This document shows, piece after piece, positions 1 to 12,703 of a stretch of DNA of 64,000 bases. The stretch's first letter is position 1. The number at the start of each line of letters is the position of its first letter. Below the pieces are notes generated by a model. The model saw only the letters and a program-made list of their open reading frames with translations, was not told the DNA's origin and made no database searches. Made by a program: the position numbers and the translations under genes. Source of the stretch: Ilex aquifolium (lineage: Eukaryota; Streptophyta; Magnoliopsida; Aquifoliales; Aquifoliaceae); the NCBI GenBank assembly GCA_951799425.1, contig OX637405.1, forward strand, positions 20,743,089 to 20,807,088. The letters are read 5' to 3'.

Positions 1-2566
1 GTGAGAAGAAGTTGAGATTTCTGATATTGGAGTGGCATTGGAGGAAATGGAAAACTTCTTCATAGATTTAGTCTATTTTACTCTCTGGCTGCTCAGAAAA
101 TTTAGGAAAATAACACATATTTGAATTTTGGGAGCTTAGACATTTTACCCATTTTAAATGGAAACGGGGATAATCTACTTGGAGATTTACTATATGGCCG
201 GGTACAATTCTTGAGGAAATGTAGGATGGTAGTTAATGTAACTTATATTTGTATTCACTTTCGGAAAAAAATTATTTGTATTCAATTTTTTCGTTTTTCA
301 AAAAAGTACTATGAGCATGGTACAGTTGGATTGATACTACACCTTCAAGAATGTAGGATTGCAGTTTATGTAACTAATATTTGTATTCAAAATTTTCCTT
401 TTTGATAAAAGAAATTGATTCTACACCTTCAAAATTTTACTTTGAAATTAACTTAGAATCCTCAGATTATGAAGAGAATACTAGTTAACATCCCTTGAAT
501 ACCCAGAAGCTTCTAGCCCTTTTGCTTGGTGGGACGATGCAGGACCAGAAACCAAATTTCTATTTGGGATCTTTGAATTACCATAACTTGGAGCTAACAA
601 ATGGGAATTTTCAATCAACTTAGTCGTACACAATTATGTATTGAAAGTATCTTGATCGACTGAATATTCTGTGTTTATTGTATACTTGGTCTTCTTTCTA
701 TGCAAACAAAATGACACTTCATTTCTTAAAAGACACTTCATACCCTTTTGAAGGATATGAAATATTGCTTCATTTGGTTGCTGAGGATGTGTTGGCAAAG
801 AGGAGTTGAAGTCTTGGCCCTACCACATTGTAGGAGGTGCAAATGAAGTAGAATTTTGGATCTTAAATTCTTCATTGTTTCAATGCAAACCTTGTTCTAG
901 CTTTCTGAAAAGAAAAGAAAAAGCATAAATTCAGAATTACCATGTGTTTTACTTTGTTTTCTTTCCAATCAAATGGAGGGTTGCATCTAGGGATGAAGCG
1001 AGGATTGTTTTCTTAGAGGCCCAAATAGTGATGTAACTAGACATTTGTCTTCAATGGGGGGTCATTCACTAAGCAACAACTAATGTTAAATTTTTAGTTG
1101 AGTAAAATATATCAAAATCAATTTTTTTACATGATCCATCATAATATTATTTATTCTTAGTAAATAGAGAAATTTGATTCAAGCTTGCTGAGTGAATTAG
1201 TTTTAGAACACTTTTAGATTAATTCGTGAAACAATCAATAATTTAAGTCAATTTTATTGCATATCATTTGAGAACAACTAAAATTTATCATGTCTTTGCA
1301 AATTGCGAAAAACAACACAAAAGTAAACAAAGAGTGTGCAGGTCTTTCAAAAACATATTTTATACGGATTTGAACCCTTTGTATGTAGGTTCTGGTAAAT
1401 GATATTTTGTTCCCATAAACTATGACCTTGTTTTCACTCCATCCATGTAGGATTGATTTAGATATATTGCACCACTAATCGTTCAAATGTGTGATATTTT
1501 ATACAAATTTTTAAATTTAATTTCGCACAACTCGTTAAATTGAAAAAAAAAATTCCACAACAATATTCTAAATGGTTAGTATAACATGTTCAATCAATAA
1601 TTGACAGATACAAGAAAACCAAAATCATAATTTTTAAGAATATAAAGTATAATTTTAAAACTTGAGAGGGTCATATAAAAATAAAAAAACTTAAGTTAAG
1701 GAGGAGGCAAATATAATTTCAAGGGTGTAAACATGATTTTTGAAACGGGGGGGGGGGGGGGGGGGGGGGCGTGTGGACCCCTTGGCCATAACATGGCTCT
1801 GGCCATGGTTGCATATTTTTTCTGATGTGTCTTTATGCATATTGTTTTCAAGGAAACAAGAATAAAATGAATGATAAAAGTTTGAAGAGTACATGAGAAA
1901 AAAGGGGGTCCTGTAGATAATACAAAATTGAAAATATAATCGAAAATAAGATTAAGAAGCTAAAAGCAAAAAATCAACAATGATCCTTAATCGAAAAGAG
2001 TGGAATGCCTTCGAAAATTCTTTTGTTGTGGAAGCCTAAAGAGGTGCCATGAATGAAATTTCATACCATATATCTTCCCAGGACTCATCATCATAACAAA
2101 TCCTCCCATTTCCTTGCAACCTTACTATACAATGAAATGCCAGTACCACCCATTATTATTAATTTTTGACGGTGTGAAATTATTTTAGAGACTCTTATAA
2201 AATGTTTCTACAAGCTTCTGTCCTGTTTTAATATTTTGTTTGCATGCATTTCCTTGCTAAGTCAACTCAAAAAAAATAGAATCCTAGGTTTGTATTAAGC
2301 TGTTATATGTTGTAGTAAATCATGAATTGAGAAAATCTTTTATAGTGGGAAGGTTTTCTCTTATGCGTCCCAATTATGTGTGGAATATCTTAGCACCTAA
2401 ATATGTTCTTTGGGTATGGTCATTCATTTGCATTTCCAAGCTTTTTGAAGCAGATATAGAGTATTGTTAGTGATAGAAGAAAAGGGAAACAAAAGTAATT
2501 GGTCTGGTTGGTTCCCAATGATTTGTGCATATTGTTGAAATGAAGTTTTGATTCTTCTGAGTGAAG
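1..2566. other. Intronic or upstream DNA of COG2, no exon found
   Basis: AT-rich non-coding sequence left of the first recognisable COG2 exon. The COG2 reading frame enters the window part-way through the protein, so this is most simply a large intron. I looked for the conserved residues that precede the first visible exon in plant COG2 and did not find them. The stretch contains a 23-base G run at 1747-1769 and an old repeat-like block at about 960-1800, for which I found no clean termini. Confidence 0.5.
1747..1769. repeat. Poly-G tract (23 G)
   Basis: Uninterrupted run of 23 G in an otherwise AT-rich intron. One of three long G homopolymers in the window. Confidence 0.9.
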
Positions 2567-5500
2567 GTTGAGAAACTGATAAAAGAGCTGCCTAGTTTAC
2601 CTGCCGATTGGTCCAATGGAGATGTGAATTATACAGAAAATGGTCATTTAAGCAATGGTATCTCCTTACAACATGCTGAAAATGGAACAAGTCTCAGGGA
2701 GACTCAAAGCATGCTTTTGGAGAGAATTGCCAGCGAAATGAACAGGCTCAACTTCTACATTTCCCATGCGCAGGTCTTATCATGCTCTCATCCTTATGTT
2801 AAGTCCTTTTTGATTGTTGTACTTGTCCTAGGATTTGTGATTATGGTAACATTAAACTACTATTGCTTGTGATATGTTTTGGAGATCTGTTACTGCAACT
2901 TGTAAGTTTTTTCCCCTGAAAGATAAAAGTTTAGTGTTGGTCCAGAGCATCACTTGGTTGCCTCTAGTAGAACCTATGATTGCCAAGGTGAAATGTGCTG
3001 CTGAGCAAATAGGTGCTAGTTCTTAGTTTACACAATTCATTTAACATTTATGATAGATTATATATATAGCTGTAGCCCAATCTAAGAGAAATAGCAAGGA
3101 GGATTTGAAGCACTGCTGAGTCGACAATATAGAATTTGAAGTGGGTTTGGGCCATATGAAATACTTTGAAACAAATGCGAATTTTTAAACCCCTCATCTC
3201 AATGGTACTAGAGCATTGAAGTAATGAAATATCAAGTAGAATGCGAATTTTTAAACTTCATATCTCAGTGGTACCAGAGCATTGAAGTATGAAATATCGA
3301 GTAGAAACACAGATTATTTAATCAATGTACCAATAATCAATCAAATATTCTTGCCTACATGTGTATATTATGTGGATAAACAGGAGCTGAGGCTGCTGAG
3401 CTACATAGATCCCTAGGTCACTCTTTCCCTTCCAGTATAAAAAAGCAAAATTGCCTTTTTGTCAAAGAAGCTGGCAATTATGATAACCTTCTTACACGCA
3501 TATAATAATGCTAATGCAATTAACTCTTTCTTCACTAGCCCAAATCACTGTGCTGCCAGATAGCTATAATTTTTGTGGTATAATAGTTGTCCTCTTGTGA
3601 CCTTTTCTTTTATTTTTCTCACCCTATGTATCTAATGCATTTTCAGCTTGCGTATGAGTCTCATCATACTGGTTGTTATGCAACATTTAGGGCAATAACC
3701 TAGACATTCCTTACAAACAAGTAGCTATCTTTGCTTGAGCTATTGCAACGCATGCATGGAAGAACAGTCAATACCTTTTCATCAGATGTGCTATCTCAAA
3801 TGTGTTTGAAATTCTCAATTCCTGTATCCTGAGGATATGGTGGAATTATGTTTGTGTAATATTTTATTGTTTTTGAAATGGTTAATTTCCTCTGGTATAT
3901 GTTAATGCTCTATTGAGGATCTGCATCCACCTAGTTTCTATAGATTAAATTCCATTGTGAAGAATCAGTGGATTCTAAATAATGGTGTTAATAACTTATG
4001 CAAAGTCTTTTCTCTATTATGGCAGTACAGAATCTGCCCTTCATTGAGAACATGGAAAAGAGGATACAGAGTGCTAGTGCATTGTTGCACACAAGCTTGG
4101 GATGCTGTTTTGTGGATGGCCTGGAACATCGGGATTCAATTGCAATATACAATTGCTTACGTGCATATGCAGCGATTGATAATACCAAGAGCGCCGAAGA
4201 AATTTTTCGTACAAATGTTGTGGCACCGTTGATACAGAAAATTATTCCAAACAATTCATTGGGGGTCACTGGTGGGGCATCTGGAGATGCACTTGAGGAG
4301 GATTATAAAGAAGTCAAGCAATTTGTTGAAAAAGATTGTAAATTTTTATTGGAAATTTCTTCTACAGGTATAATCATTAACCTTTCTTGCTGGGTTCATG
4401 AATTTTGTTTCAACAATCTCTTGCTTTTCCAATTTTCGTTTCTGATATGACTGCCTCAGATATGAGCATTTTATTTCTTTAATACCTTTTATTTGACTGG
4501 GGTCTATTTGGATGCTGAACCAGAAATTCTTTCTATCTTCGCATATCCTTCTCCAATCCTATTTACTTCTTTGGTCATCCTGTTTTTAATCTGCTTGATG
4601 TTCTTTAATCTCTCTTTCATTTTGAGTAACTGATCAATATGAAGAAAATAGGCTTGCATTTCATACTCTGAAATAATAAAAGGTGTGCTGTATGCCTGCG
4701 ATTTCTTGCTAGTTTCTTATGTTTCAAAGTTGGCAGCAAAAAAGGATAGGAAACAACAAATTTTTTATTTTATGTTTATTAACTATGTGCAGTGTTTGAC
4801 ATGGCGTGCAGAAAATTCAGGTTTGCATGTATTTAGCTTCCTGGCTAACTCAATCCTTAAAGAGGTTCTCTCGGCAATCCAAAGGGAAAAACCAGGGGCC
4901 TTTTCTCCTGGAAGACCTACAGAGTTTCTTAAAAATTACATATCAAGCCTGGATTTCTTGACTCATTTAGAAGGTAGTAGAAAGACTTCTGTTGTATCTC
5001 TATTTCCAATTATGGCCGGTTAAAATCATTGTATATGCATATAACTTTTTTATTTGGGTTATGACATCCAATGGTTATGCAAGGCTACTGCCCGTCCAGA
5101 TCTGCGGTTGTGAAATTTCGAGCGGAGGCAGTCTATATTGATTTTATGAAGCAGTGGAATGTTGGGGTCTATTTCTCATTGAGGTACTCAGTATTATTAG
5201 ACAATTGCTAGTCTGTCAGAATAGAAAAATCAATGTATTTCTATGTCCTTAGCTGCTTATCCTCCCGTTCCCCTCACCCTCACCCCACCCTCACAAAATC
5301 AAAAAAAGAAAGAGAAAGGTTAAAAAAAACCAATAAGAACATAAAGCAATGTCATGAGCAACTGATATAAATTTGTAGCCTCAGGTTTCAGGAGATTGCC
5401 AGGGCTTTGGATTCTGCACTTGTGGTTGCTAGTCTTATACCAGTTCAGAACTCAAATTCTTACCAACGAAATTCTCGAGATTTAAAATTAAAGCAAAGTG

Positions 5501-8500
5501 TCTCTCTTTTAGAGTGCTTGAGATCCTGCTGGAGAGAGGATGTTCTTGTTCTTTCTTGCTCTGACAAGTTTCTTCGCTTATCTTTGCAGCTCCTTGCTAG
5601 GTCAGTGTGAATTTTGGAATGAGAAAAATTGAACTTTCTTATATATTAGAACTAATTTGCTGACCTTCGAATTATTTGATTGCATAATCCTTATAGATAC
5701 TCAAATTGGTTGTCAGCTGGACTGGCTACTCGTAAAGCTGGTAATGCAGGCTCGAGCACTGGGTCTGAATGGGCTATTTCTGCTATCCCAGATGATCTCA
5801 TATATGTATGTATGCATCATTTGTTAATATCAGTATATTGTACTTTCTTCTCTGGAACAATTTTTTTCTATGATCAGTTTGCTATTTGCTCTTTCCAGGG
5901 TACACATTTTGTTGGTTGTTTTTTTTTTTTGTTTTGGGGGGGGGGGGGGGGGGGGGGTGGGGTTCAATGATGGAGGAATATCTTTCTGTGATAATGATCA
6001 TCGTGGCAAATGAAATCTGTTTGAACTATAAATAGAATAGTTACTGCATGCCAATACCGACTTACTGACCTAGTTTTTGGGCATCCTAACCGGAACTACC
6101 TAGAAAGACTCAGGTTCTTGGCATATGCTATTTGATGTTTTAAAATGTCCAAGGATATCTCTTAGGATGTATTTGCCGGCAGCACATGTTGAACCTGAAC
6201 CAAGCAAACTATCTGTTTTCTTTGGGCTAATGATGCAATCTGTCAATGGAATTGCAAAAGAAGCCTTGATGCCTATGTTATATACTCTGCAGCCAATCTT
6301 TCTGCTGGGGATTGAAGAGTTTGCATTTAAATTTTACTTTTGAGTAGTATTACATATAAACAATCACTTATTCAAATAACCTTTATATAGGATGTTTGAT
6401 ATATCGTCTTGCTTATGTGAAATAGCCAATTAAGAAGGAAAAATTACCTGATTTGCATTTTGTTCTTCATTAAGCCTCTACATGGAGATATTACTGGTTG
6501 TCAATTCAAATCCCTGACTTCCTTTTGCAATTTCAATTTAGAGACTGCCTGGGTTTAGTGCTAGCAGTATGTGCCATGTAGTGGCACCTAATTGGTCTTT
6601 ACGGTATATGAGCATGGAAATTAAGTGGATTCTTATCTTGTAGTAAAAGTATATATAGTTTGGTGTTCTACTCTATGAGCGTCGTGGCGTGGTACAATGG
6701 TAAAAGCTCAGGCTGTCAAAAGCAAGAATGCTGTTACATTTACAATATTTCTTTGGTATCTCTAGTGTGATGTACTTTAAAACAAGCAAAAGTAGGTTGG
6801 CTAAATATGAAAGATCTGGATTCACACTGAAGACGCCAGGGCAGTTACCTTATATCCGTGATTTCTTTGGGTCCATTACCTTTCTCAATTACAATTTTTT
6901 TCTTCCATTTTTTACATCCATATTTTTTTTCACTTACTCCTGAATTCTGGTTAGAGAAACTTGTTAACAATTTGAGAAGCTTGAGCTTCATGTTTTTATG
7001 TGTGCGACTTATGATGTATAGACTACATCTTATTGATGCCATTATACCATATGCCGTAGGTAACCATGCTTAATTTACATGAAATTTTCTTTTGCAGGTG
7101 ATTCATGATTTAGATTGTCTGGTGATGGAGATTTGTGGTGATTACCTTGGACAAGTACTTGAGCTTCTCAAGTCATGCTCTGCCGAAATACTTGATCTTG
7201 TAAAACAGAGCATTTTACAGGGTGGAAAATCTTTAAAGGAGCTTGTACCTCAAGTGATGAACTCGATAGTAGAAACACTAGTTGAGAAGTCTGTGGAGGT
7301 AAGCTATATATCTAATCAAGGATCAAAATATCGTTTCGAAACGGTCGAAACGTCCGAAATATTTCCGTTTTCAAGGAGACAGAATCGAATTAGTGATGGA
7401 ATCGAAATTCTAATATTTCAAGGTATTTCATAATGTTTTGAGATGTATCATAATATTTCAATGCATTTGCACAATTGTTTCGGAATATTTCAAGATATAC
7501 TTTGATATATTTAAATTAATGTTTTAGAAAAATAATTCTTAAATTTTTTATTTTTTTATTATGTTTCCGAAACGGGTCGAAACGTTTCCGAAACACATCG
7601 AAACGTTTCAATTTTCTAAGTAACCGAAATAATACACCGAAACGAAATTTTGATCCTTGTATCTAATCATAATTTTTCTTTGAGTTTGCTATGCAATGTT
7701 GAATGGGTGGGTTGTTTAATGTTGAATGGGTGAATCTAAGTGGAGATGTGGTGCCAGATTTTATGTTCAACTTTAATGCTTGTAATTAATTCATATTGTT
7801 TAAAATTGATGTAGGACTTGAGACAACTGAAAGGAATAACTGCAACGTACAGGATGACTAATAAACCTCTCCCTGTTAGACATTCACCATACGTCACAGG
7901 AGTGTTACGACCTTTGAAGGTATGCATTCTTCTTCCAATTATAGGATATATTGCATCAGTCTTCCTCTTGTTTTGAGTACAGTACTACTACTACGACTGC
8001 TACTAGTAGTAGTAGTAGAAGAAGAAATACTGTTTTAGCAGTAGTGCAGGATCTGGAGTGATAACAAGGTAGCCATACTGGAAGGTGCAGCTGTATCACC
8101 TCCTTTTCCGAGGGGGAGTTACTGCTTGTTGGTTATATTGGTTTGACTCTGCTTCATGCAAAAAGGTGGATGCTCTATATAAGTTTAACTTGGAGATGAG
8201 AGTCTTATTTTGTTTGTTGGTGATAAAGTGACCAAACACATGAGCTTATTACCATAGATCAGGAAAAGTTGATAGGATCCCCTTTTTCATGTACTCATGT
8301 CCCCTGGATGGCAACATGGGACGGGAAAAGGAAAAAGGGGGGTGGGGTTTCTCTTGCTTTTGGCATAACAGGCCTCCAATGAGATATGCTGGTACGATGG
8401 GCTGTTAGCTCCGTGGTAGAGTACACCCCCGATAATTGTGTCATTTGCTTGGGTTGGGAGGGTTCTCAACTACATGGATTCAAAGTGCTCATTGTGCCTG

Positions 8501-10557
8501 ACCCTCAGATGTCAATTCTCCACAGCACCTTAGCATGGCATAACATCTTGTTCGAATCGACAATTCATTCACTATATTAAAGTGGGAAATTTAATCATGG
8601 TGAAGTAATATTGAGAGTATTCTAGATCACAATGCAGTCATCTCTTTTAAAATTGATTATTAGTGCCTGCCTGAGATTCCATTATATCTGATCCTTCTTG
8701 CTTGGGAAGAGTTATTTAATTTTACAACCTTTTCTAGTTTGCAATTGCAATGCCACGAACATTTCTGAGGATGTTATGTGATTTATGTTGATGTTTTGAC
8801 CTTTATGAATGAGAAAGGCACAATTTATTAATTTATCAATCAATTTTCTGGGGACTTCTTTCGCTTGGCATTTTGGGTTGCTGTTCAGCCTGATATTGTG
8901 GTTTGGGGGGATTTGGCATAACTTCTGTAAGAGGCAAAAAATCACTTACCTTCAAGAGTTTTGATTTGATTTTTATTTGGGAAGGTGAGCAAGGATTGCA
9001 CTACCGTTGGTCCCTACAAAATGATCAAATTGCCAGAGACCGAGGGTAGGCCGGTCGGAGGCACTCCAATGCCCAAGTCAGTAATGGTTCTGAAAGAGAG
9101 GAACGGAATTTGCAGGATTCTTTTGTGTACCTTTGACTCAGGCTTAACCTGGTTTTTATAAGGTTGTACGGCAAGGTCTATGCCACGATTTTAGCTTTTG
9201 GACATATTAGGTGGCACATCTAATGTTTAGCCGAATCTTTTTTGGATGCTAGGATCTCTCCTAAACTTCTTCTGTCTGCTTATAAGGATGTGATGAATGT
9301 TCTCCTGTGATTAGGGCAACTTTTCTGTCAATTCAGCCTTGTCTTGCTCTCTTGCTTGTCGAAGGGTCTCCATAAAAGGCTATTTGTGCGTTGTGCTTGG
9401 TTGTGCTTTTTGAATTTACTATTTTGACGTCATCTGCATGGTTTGACTGTGGTTGATATTGTGCTTCCCTTGTGTTTCTTGCACGTGCTTTTGGTCACGT
9501 GTTTCAGGGCACGTAATCTCATTAACTATCCTAATCATGCACAATTGTTTTATGCTCCTTCATCTTCTATCTTTTGTTATTTTTCATAATACAAGATCTG
9601 ACACATGCAGGTTTTGTTCACATTTATTGTACCGATGTTATTTCGAATAAAATACAGAAAATATAACTTGTTATGATTTATGACACTCCTAATTGTAGGA
9701 ATCATGTCATCATCCTTAAAAACCTAGAAATACTCCTTGGTCTGTGCCATGATTGGACTGGTTACATTAGACTGTAGACATAATATTTCTTTGCATAAGC
9801 AAGTTATACATGCCTGGGGTTAATTTGGGGGCAATGTTATATTTTCACCGTATTTAAATTCTTTGTTCCATCCTGTTCTAAAGGAAAGTGTGATGCTATG
9901 CATAGGATCTATATCCGAGTGCTTTTGCTAATCAATTAACTTCAAAAATATCACACTTTCATTTAGGCCCCACTTTTTGCAGGCATTTTTGGATGGAGAG
10001 CGAGCGGTCACATATCTAACAACTGAAATCAAGAATGAAATCTTACACGGCGCTGCCTTTGAGATTACTGGTCGTTATAATGAATTAGCTGCAGACCTTG
10101 TTAATGTGGTTAGTATATTTTATCGATATTCTGTAGTGAAATTTTAGCTCCCCACCTCTTCTTCTTGTACTTCCTTTTTTGTCTTGAACACTCCTGATTT
10201 ATAGGTTTTTGTCATCTTGGCCAGGCTAGGAGAACAGAGTCTTCACTTCAGAAGATACGTCTGGGTGCACAAAGGCGAGCTGGAGCAAGCTCAGATGTCT
10301 CAGACCATAATGTGTCTGATACTGACAAAATATGTATGCAATTGTTTCTTGATATTCAGGTAATCTTTGAATAAATCTTGTAATTAGTAAAGAGTGGAAG
10401 CTTTCAAAAGTTTCAATTTTTTAACTTTTCTTCATTTCACCAGGAGTATGGGCGCAACCTTAATGCTCTTGGAGTTGACGCAACAAAAATTCCTGCATTT
10501 CGTTCTTTGTGGCAGTGTGTTTCTCCTTCAGACAGGCAGAATACAATAAACTTCTAG
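2567..10557 (+). CDS. COG2: Conserved oligomeric Golgi complex subunit 2 (COG2), 3' part, eleven exons
   Basis: COG2 is a lobe-A subunit of the octameric COG tether that guides retrograde vesicles within the Golgi. Exons I place by GT/AG sites and reading frame: 2567-2773, 4031-4367, 4812-4973, 5084-5183, 5385-5600, 5697-5805, 7098-7298, 7815-7919, 9983-10108, 10225-10359 and 10444-10557, with the stop at 10555-10557. They join in frame to about 603 codons. Recognisable plant COG2 segments include AQNLPFIENMEKRIQSAS at the second exon, QWNVGVYFSLRFQEIA across exons 4-5, TNKPLPVRHSPYV in exon 8, and the C-terminal EYGRNLNALGVDA followed by LWQCVSPSDRQNTINF. Plant COG2 is about 750 residues, so roughly 150 N-terminal residues lie outside the window. 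The first exon's acceptor is uncertain (2562 or 2567). No exon shows a stop or frameshift, so the gene looks intact despite insertions in its introns. Confidence 0.93.
5936..5957. repeat. Poly-G tract (22 G) in COG2 intron
   Basis: Run of 22 G directly after a T-rich stretch, inside the intron between exons 5697-5805 and 7098-7298. Confidence 0.9.
6680..6732 (+). repeat. Possible tRNA-derived SINE head
   Basis: A short stretch in a COG2 intron resembles the A-box end of plant tRNA-derived SINEs (GGCGTGGTACAATGG, then GCTCAGGCTGTCAAAAGC). No B box or tail follows, so this would be a truncated relic. Weak call. Confidence 0.25.
7317..7659. mobile_element. hAT-type MITE in COG2 intron
   Basis: 343-bp element with perfect 13-bp terminal inverted repeats (CAAGGATCAAAAT and its complement). 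The inverted similarity extends inward through CGTTTCG-rich arms. It is flanked by the 8-bp duplication TATCTAAT at 7309-7316 and 7660-7667, the size made by hAT transposases. There is no coding capacity. It sits ten bases into the intron, just past the 5' splice site of exon 7098-7298. Confidence 0.85.
8003..8025. repeat. Trinucleotide (TAG/AGA)n microsatellite
   Basis: Short TAG repeat followed by AGA units, immediately left of the plastid-derived segment. Confidence 0.7.
8045..8106 (+). pseudogene. rrn16: Plastid 16S rRNA 3' terminus, fragment
   Basis: TAACAAGGTAGCCATACTGG, then GAAGGTGCAGCTGTATCACC and TCCTTTT. This is the universally conserved 3' end of bacterial/plastid 16S rRNA with a few substitutions (GCGGCTGGATC has become GCAGCTGTATC). 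The rest of the gene is absent. Not a functional rRNA. Confidence 0.93.
8399..8435 (+). pseudogene. trnI-GAU: Plastid trnI-GAU 5' exon, decayed
   Basis: GGGCTGTTAGCTCCGTGGTA then GAGTACACCCCCGATAA. The D-arm and the GAU anticodon are recognisable, with several substitutions, followed by group II intron sequence. The 3' exon is not present in the window. Confidence 0.88.
8576..9982. other. Remainder of COG2 intron, no gene seen
   Basis: Non-coding DNA between the plastid insertion and COG2 exon 9983-10108. A moderately GC-rich block at about 8985-9250 differs in composition from the surrounding intron and may be an old repeat. I see no termini or coding frame. Confidence 0.5.
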
Positions 10558-11836
10558 TTTGGTTACTAAAAACTGCATGACTGGAAAAAGATGTACTTGG
10601 CGGCGAGTAGTAGTAGTGTATTTTTGTCCTTTTGGGCAAGTGGTTATCTTGCGACTGGGAGCAGCAGCATTTGGCATTAGAGGCTTGTAGACATACCATT
10701 TCTTTTTCTCTGCAAAATATTCATGTGGAAAAGTGGCAGATCATATGGCTGCTGAGCATTTCACAACTGGGAGAAGAAGCATTTTCGCGTGAGAGGCACA
10801 TGAGTATACATTTCCCTTTTCCCTTCTAATTATTTTTGTAGTTAGGTTTTTGTTCTTGTAATGCATTTTTGGTTGCTGCTATGTATTTAGTAGATACGAC
10901 TTCACATCCATCTTATTTCCAATTGACATTCATCTTACACAATCCAATAAGCAAGAGGGTTGTACTTTGTAAATTCGTACTGCTGTGTTAATGATGAATA
11001 AATTCTTACATTCAATCTGTCCAAGACAAGAATACAGTTCAGTAGCTTTTGGTAAAATACAACATGCTTCCATTTTTGTTCTATTTTTCCGTTGTCGGCC
11101 TGGCTGCAATCTCCATCCATCTGTGCCCCTCCCGCCACCCCCATTGCCCCTAGAAGGGCTCCAACCGGACATTTTGCATGGGGATACATTCCAAAGTCTG
11201 AAAGAACTAGCACCAAGAATATTGCTTGGTTTTCCTTTTCTCAAGCATCTATGAAGTATGGTAATTGGTAACTCTTTTTCTATGTATTTTTTTTTAAAAA
11301 AAAAATTTAAGTAGAGTTTATTTTTGTGTATTTAATTTTTTATTATTTTTTCGTTCATATTTATTTATTTTTGTTTTTTCCTTCTCATATACATTCATGA
11401 TTTTCATCTCCGCAGTGGTGATTCAATGCATGTGCCTATTGGGACGACTGCTATGAAGTGATAAAATATACTTCGGCTTTTATGATGCAATTATTTTTTT
11501 ACTTAAAAAAATTCATAAAAATACTTCACCAAACAATAGCTTAAATTCTCAATGTCTGCACCAAATTTATACCCCCCCCGGGGTGGGGAAAAACAAAAAA
11601 GAATAGCTCCGAGGACCATTGATTTATTCTCAGCAACAGAATGGAGCTTGCAGATGTCATTAGTCGAATTGATTGAAAAAATTAGAATCTCAATGCTTGT
11701 TAACAGGCAAGATCGTAACAGGTATCCTGTTATGTACAAAGCCCAGATTAATAATATTTCATTGTGAAAGTAACATGCATTGCAAAACATTCATTAGGAG
11801 ATTTATTACACACTCCTGATTCATTGACCAGAACCA
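10558..11836. other. COG2 3' flank, no further gene supported
   Basis: Contains the presumed 3' UTR of COG2; an AATAAA at about 10995 is one possible poly(A) signal. Overlapping short frames occur on both strands at 10930-11254, but none has a recognisable domain. Confidence 0.5.
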
Positions 11837-11845
11837 CTAGATTTA

Positions 11846-12477
11846 GGGAGAATTACACTCATACCTCTTGAAGTTTATCATTTAATCACTTAGATCCCTG
11901 ATATTTAAAATATTACATACAGACCCTTTAAGGTTTGTGCACGCGTAACAATTAGACCCCGTCGTCAATGTCCATTAGAATATCCCTTAGCAAATTATAT
12001 TTAGACCCCCTAAAATTTGTATGTGTATAATATTTAGACCCCTCTAGTTTAAAATATTATACTTAGACAAAATATTATAGTTGGGATAGTTTGATTGTTT
12101 AATAGATAGTATAATTGTATATTAATTACGATTTTTTAAATAAAAAATTGAATTTTTATTTTTGATTTTATTTTAATAAATGACATAATAGAACATGAAT
12201 TTTGGTTATAAAATTTTAAATATTTGATATTCTATCTTTGATTGAATTATTTTTTGTCTAAGTATAATATTTTAAACTTGAAAGGTCTAAGCATTATACG
12301 TCTATAAATTTTAGGGGGTCTAAGTATAATTTATTAACAGATATTCTAACAAACATTGACGATAGAGGTCTAAGTGTTACGCACGTACAAACCTTAAAAG
12401 ATTTGTGTGTAATATTTCAAATGTCGGGTCTAAATAATTAAGTGACAAATCTCAAGAGGTGTAGGTGTAATTCTCCC
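11846..12477. mobile_element. Mutator-like foldback element (632 bp)
   Basis: The termini GGGAGAATTACAC and GTGTAATTCTCCC begin inverted arms that remain alignable for roughly 220 bp or more on each side, so most of the element folds back on itself. It is flanked by a perfect 9-bp duplication CTAGATTTA at 11837-11845 and 12478-12486, as Mutator-like transposases make. No coding frame; non-autonomous. Confidence 0.87.
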
Positions 12478-12703
12478 CTAGATTTATGGACATCTCTCTC
12501 TCTTCGTATTCTTTCATCAGGTTTACTTGTACAAAGTTTGTCCATGGCATCTCAGTGAAATTAATACAAATGCACCACTAATCATTAAGATCACAAGTAA
12601 AACAAAACCGTCCCAAAACCATGCTCAATCACCAATTTACTCCCAAGACAGGCTATGAGACTAATTTCTATCTGTTCTCCTTACGTATCAACATAGATTT
12701 ACA

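Larger units (their letters stand above)
8040..8575 (+). other. Nuclear plastid DNA insertion (NUPT): 16S 3' end, spacer, trnI-GAU exon 1 and intron start
   Basis: The segment is collinear with the plastid ribosomal operon. The end of 16S rRNA, including the anti-Shine-Dalgarno CACCTCCTTTT, is followed by the 16S-trnI spacer. Spacer landmarks are AGTTGATAGGATCCCC, then GGGGTTTCTCTTGCTTTTGG. The first trnI-GAU exon and the start of its group II intron come next (CATGGATTCAAAGTGCTCAT, TTAGCATGGCATAAC, TTGTTCGAATCG). Many substitutions and small indels show that it is old. It lies in the COG2 intron between exons 7815-7919 and 9983-10108, in the same direction as the gene. Confidence 0.93.

Noticed and set aside
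1-5. The window begins GTGAG, which could mark a splice donor right at the edge
   Set aside because: No exon sequence precedes it in the window, so it cannot be tested.
960-1800. Possible transposon in the first intron, between a GGGATGAAGCGAGG-like and a CATGGCTCTGGCCATGG-like end
   Set aside because: I could not find matching inverted termini or a target-site duplication.
6125-6343. 72-codon frame in a COG2 intron (EPEPSKLSVFFGLMMQSV) that could be an extra exon
   Set aside because: The flanking exons 5697-5805 and 7098-7298 join directly in the order known for plant COG2 with matching phase; no homologous residues belong between them.
8399-8435. A functional tRNA-Ile gene
   Set aside because: Only the 5' exon of the intron-split plastid gene is present, with substitutions; the 3' exon is missing.
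10930-11254. Overlapping minus- and plus-strand frames of about 90-104 codons in the COG2 3' flank, one glycine-rich
   Set aside because: Three frames overlap in one place, none shows a known domain or a secreted-peptide cysteine pattern, and the region is the expected COG2 3' UTR.
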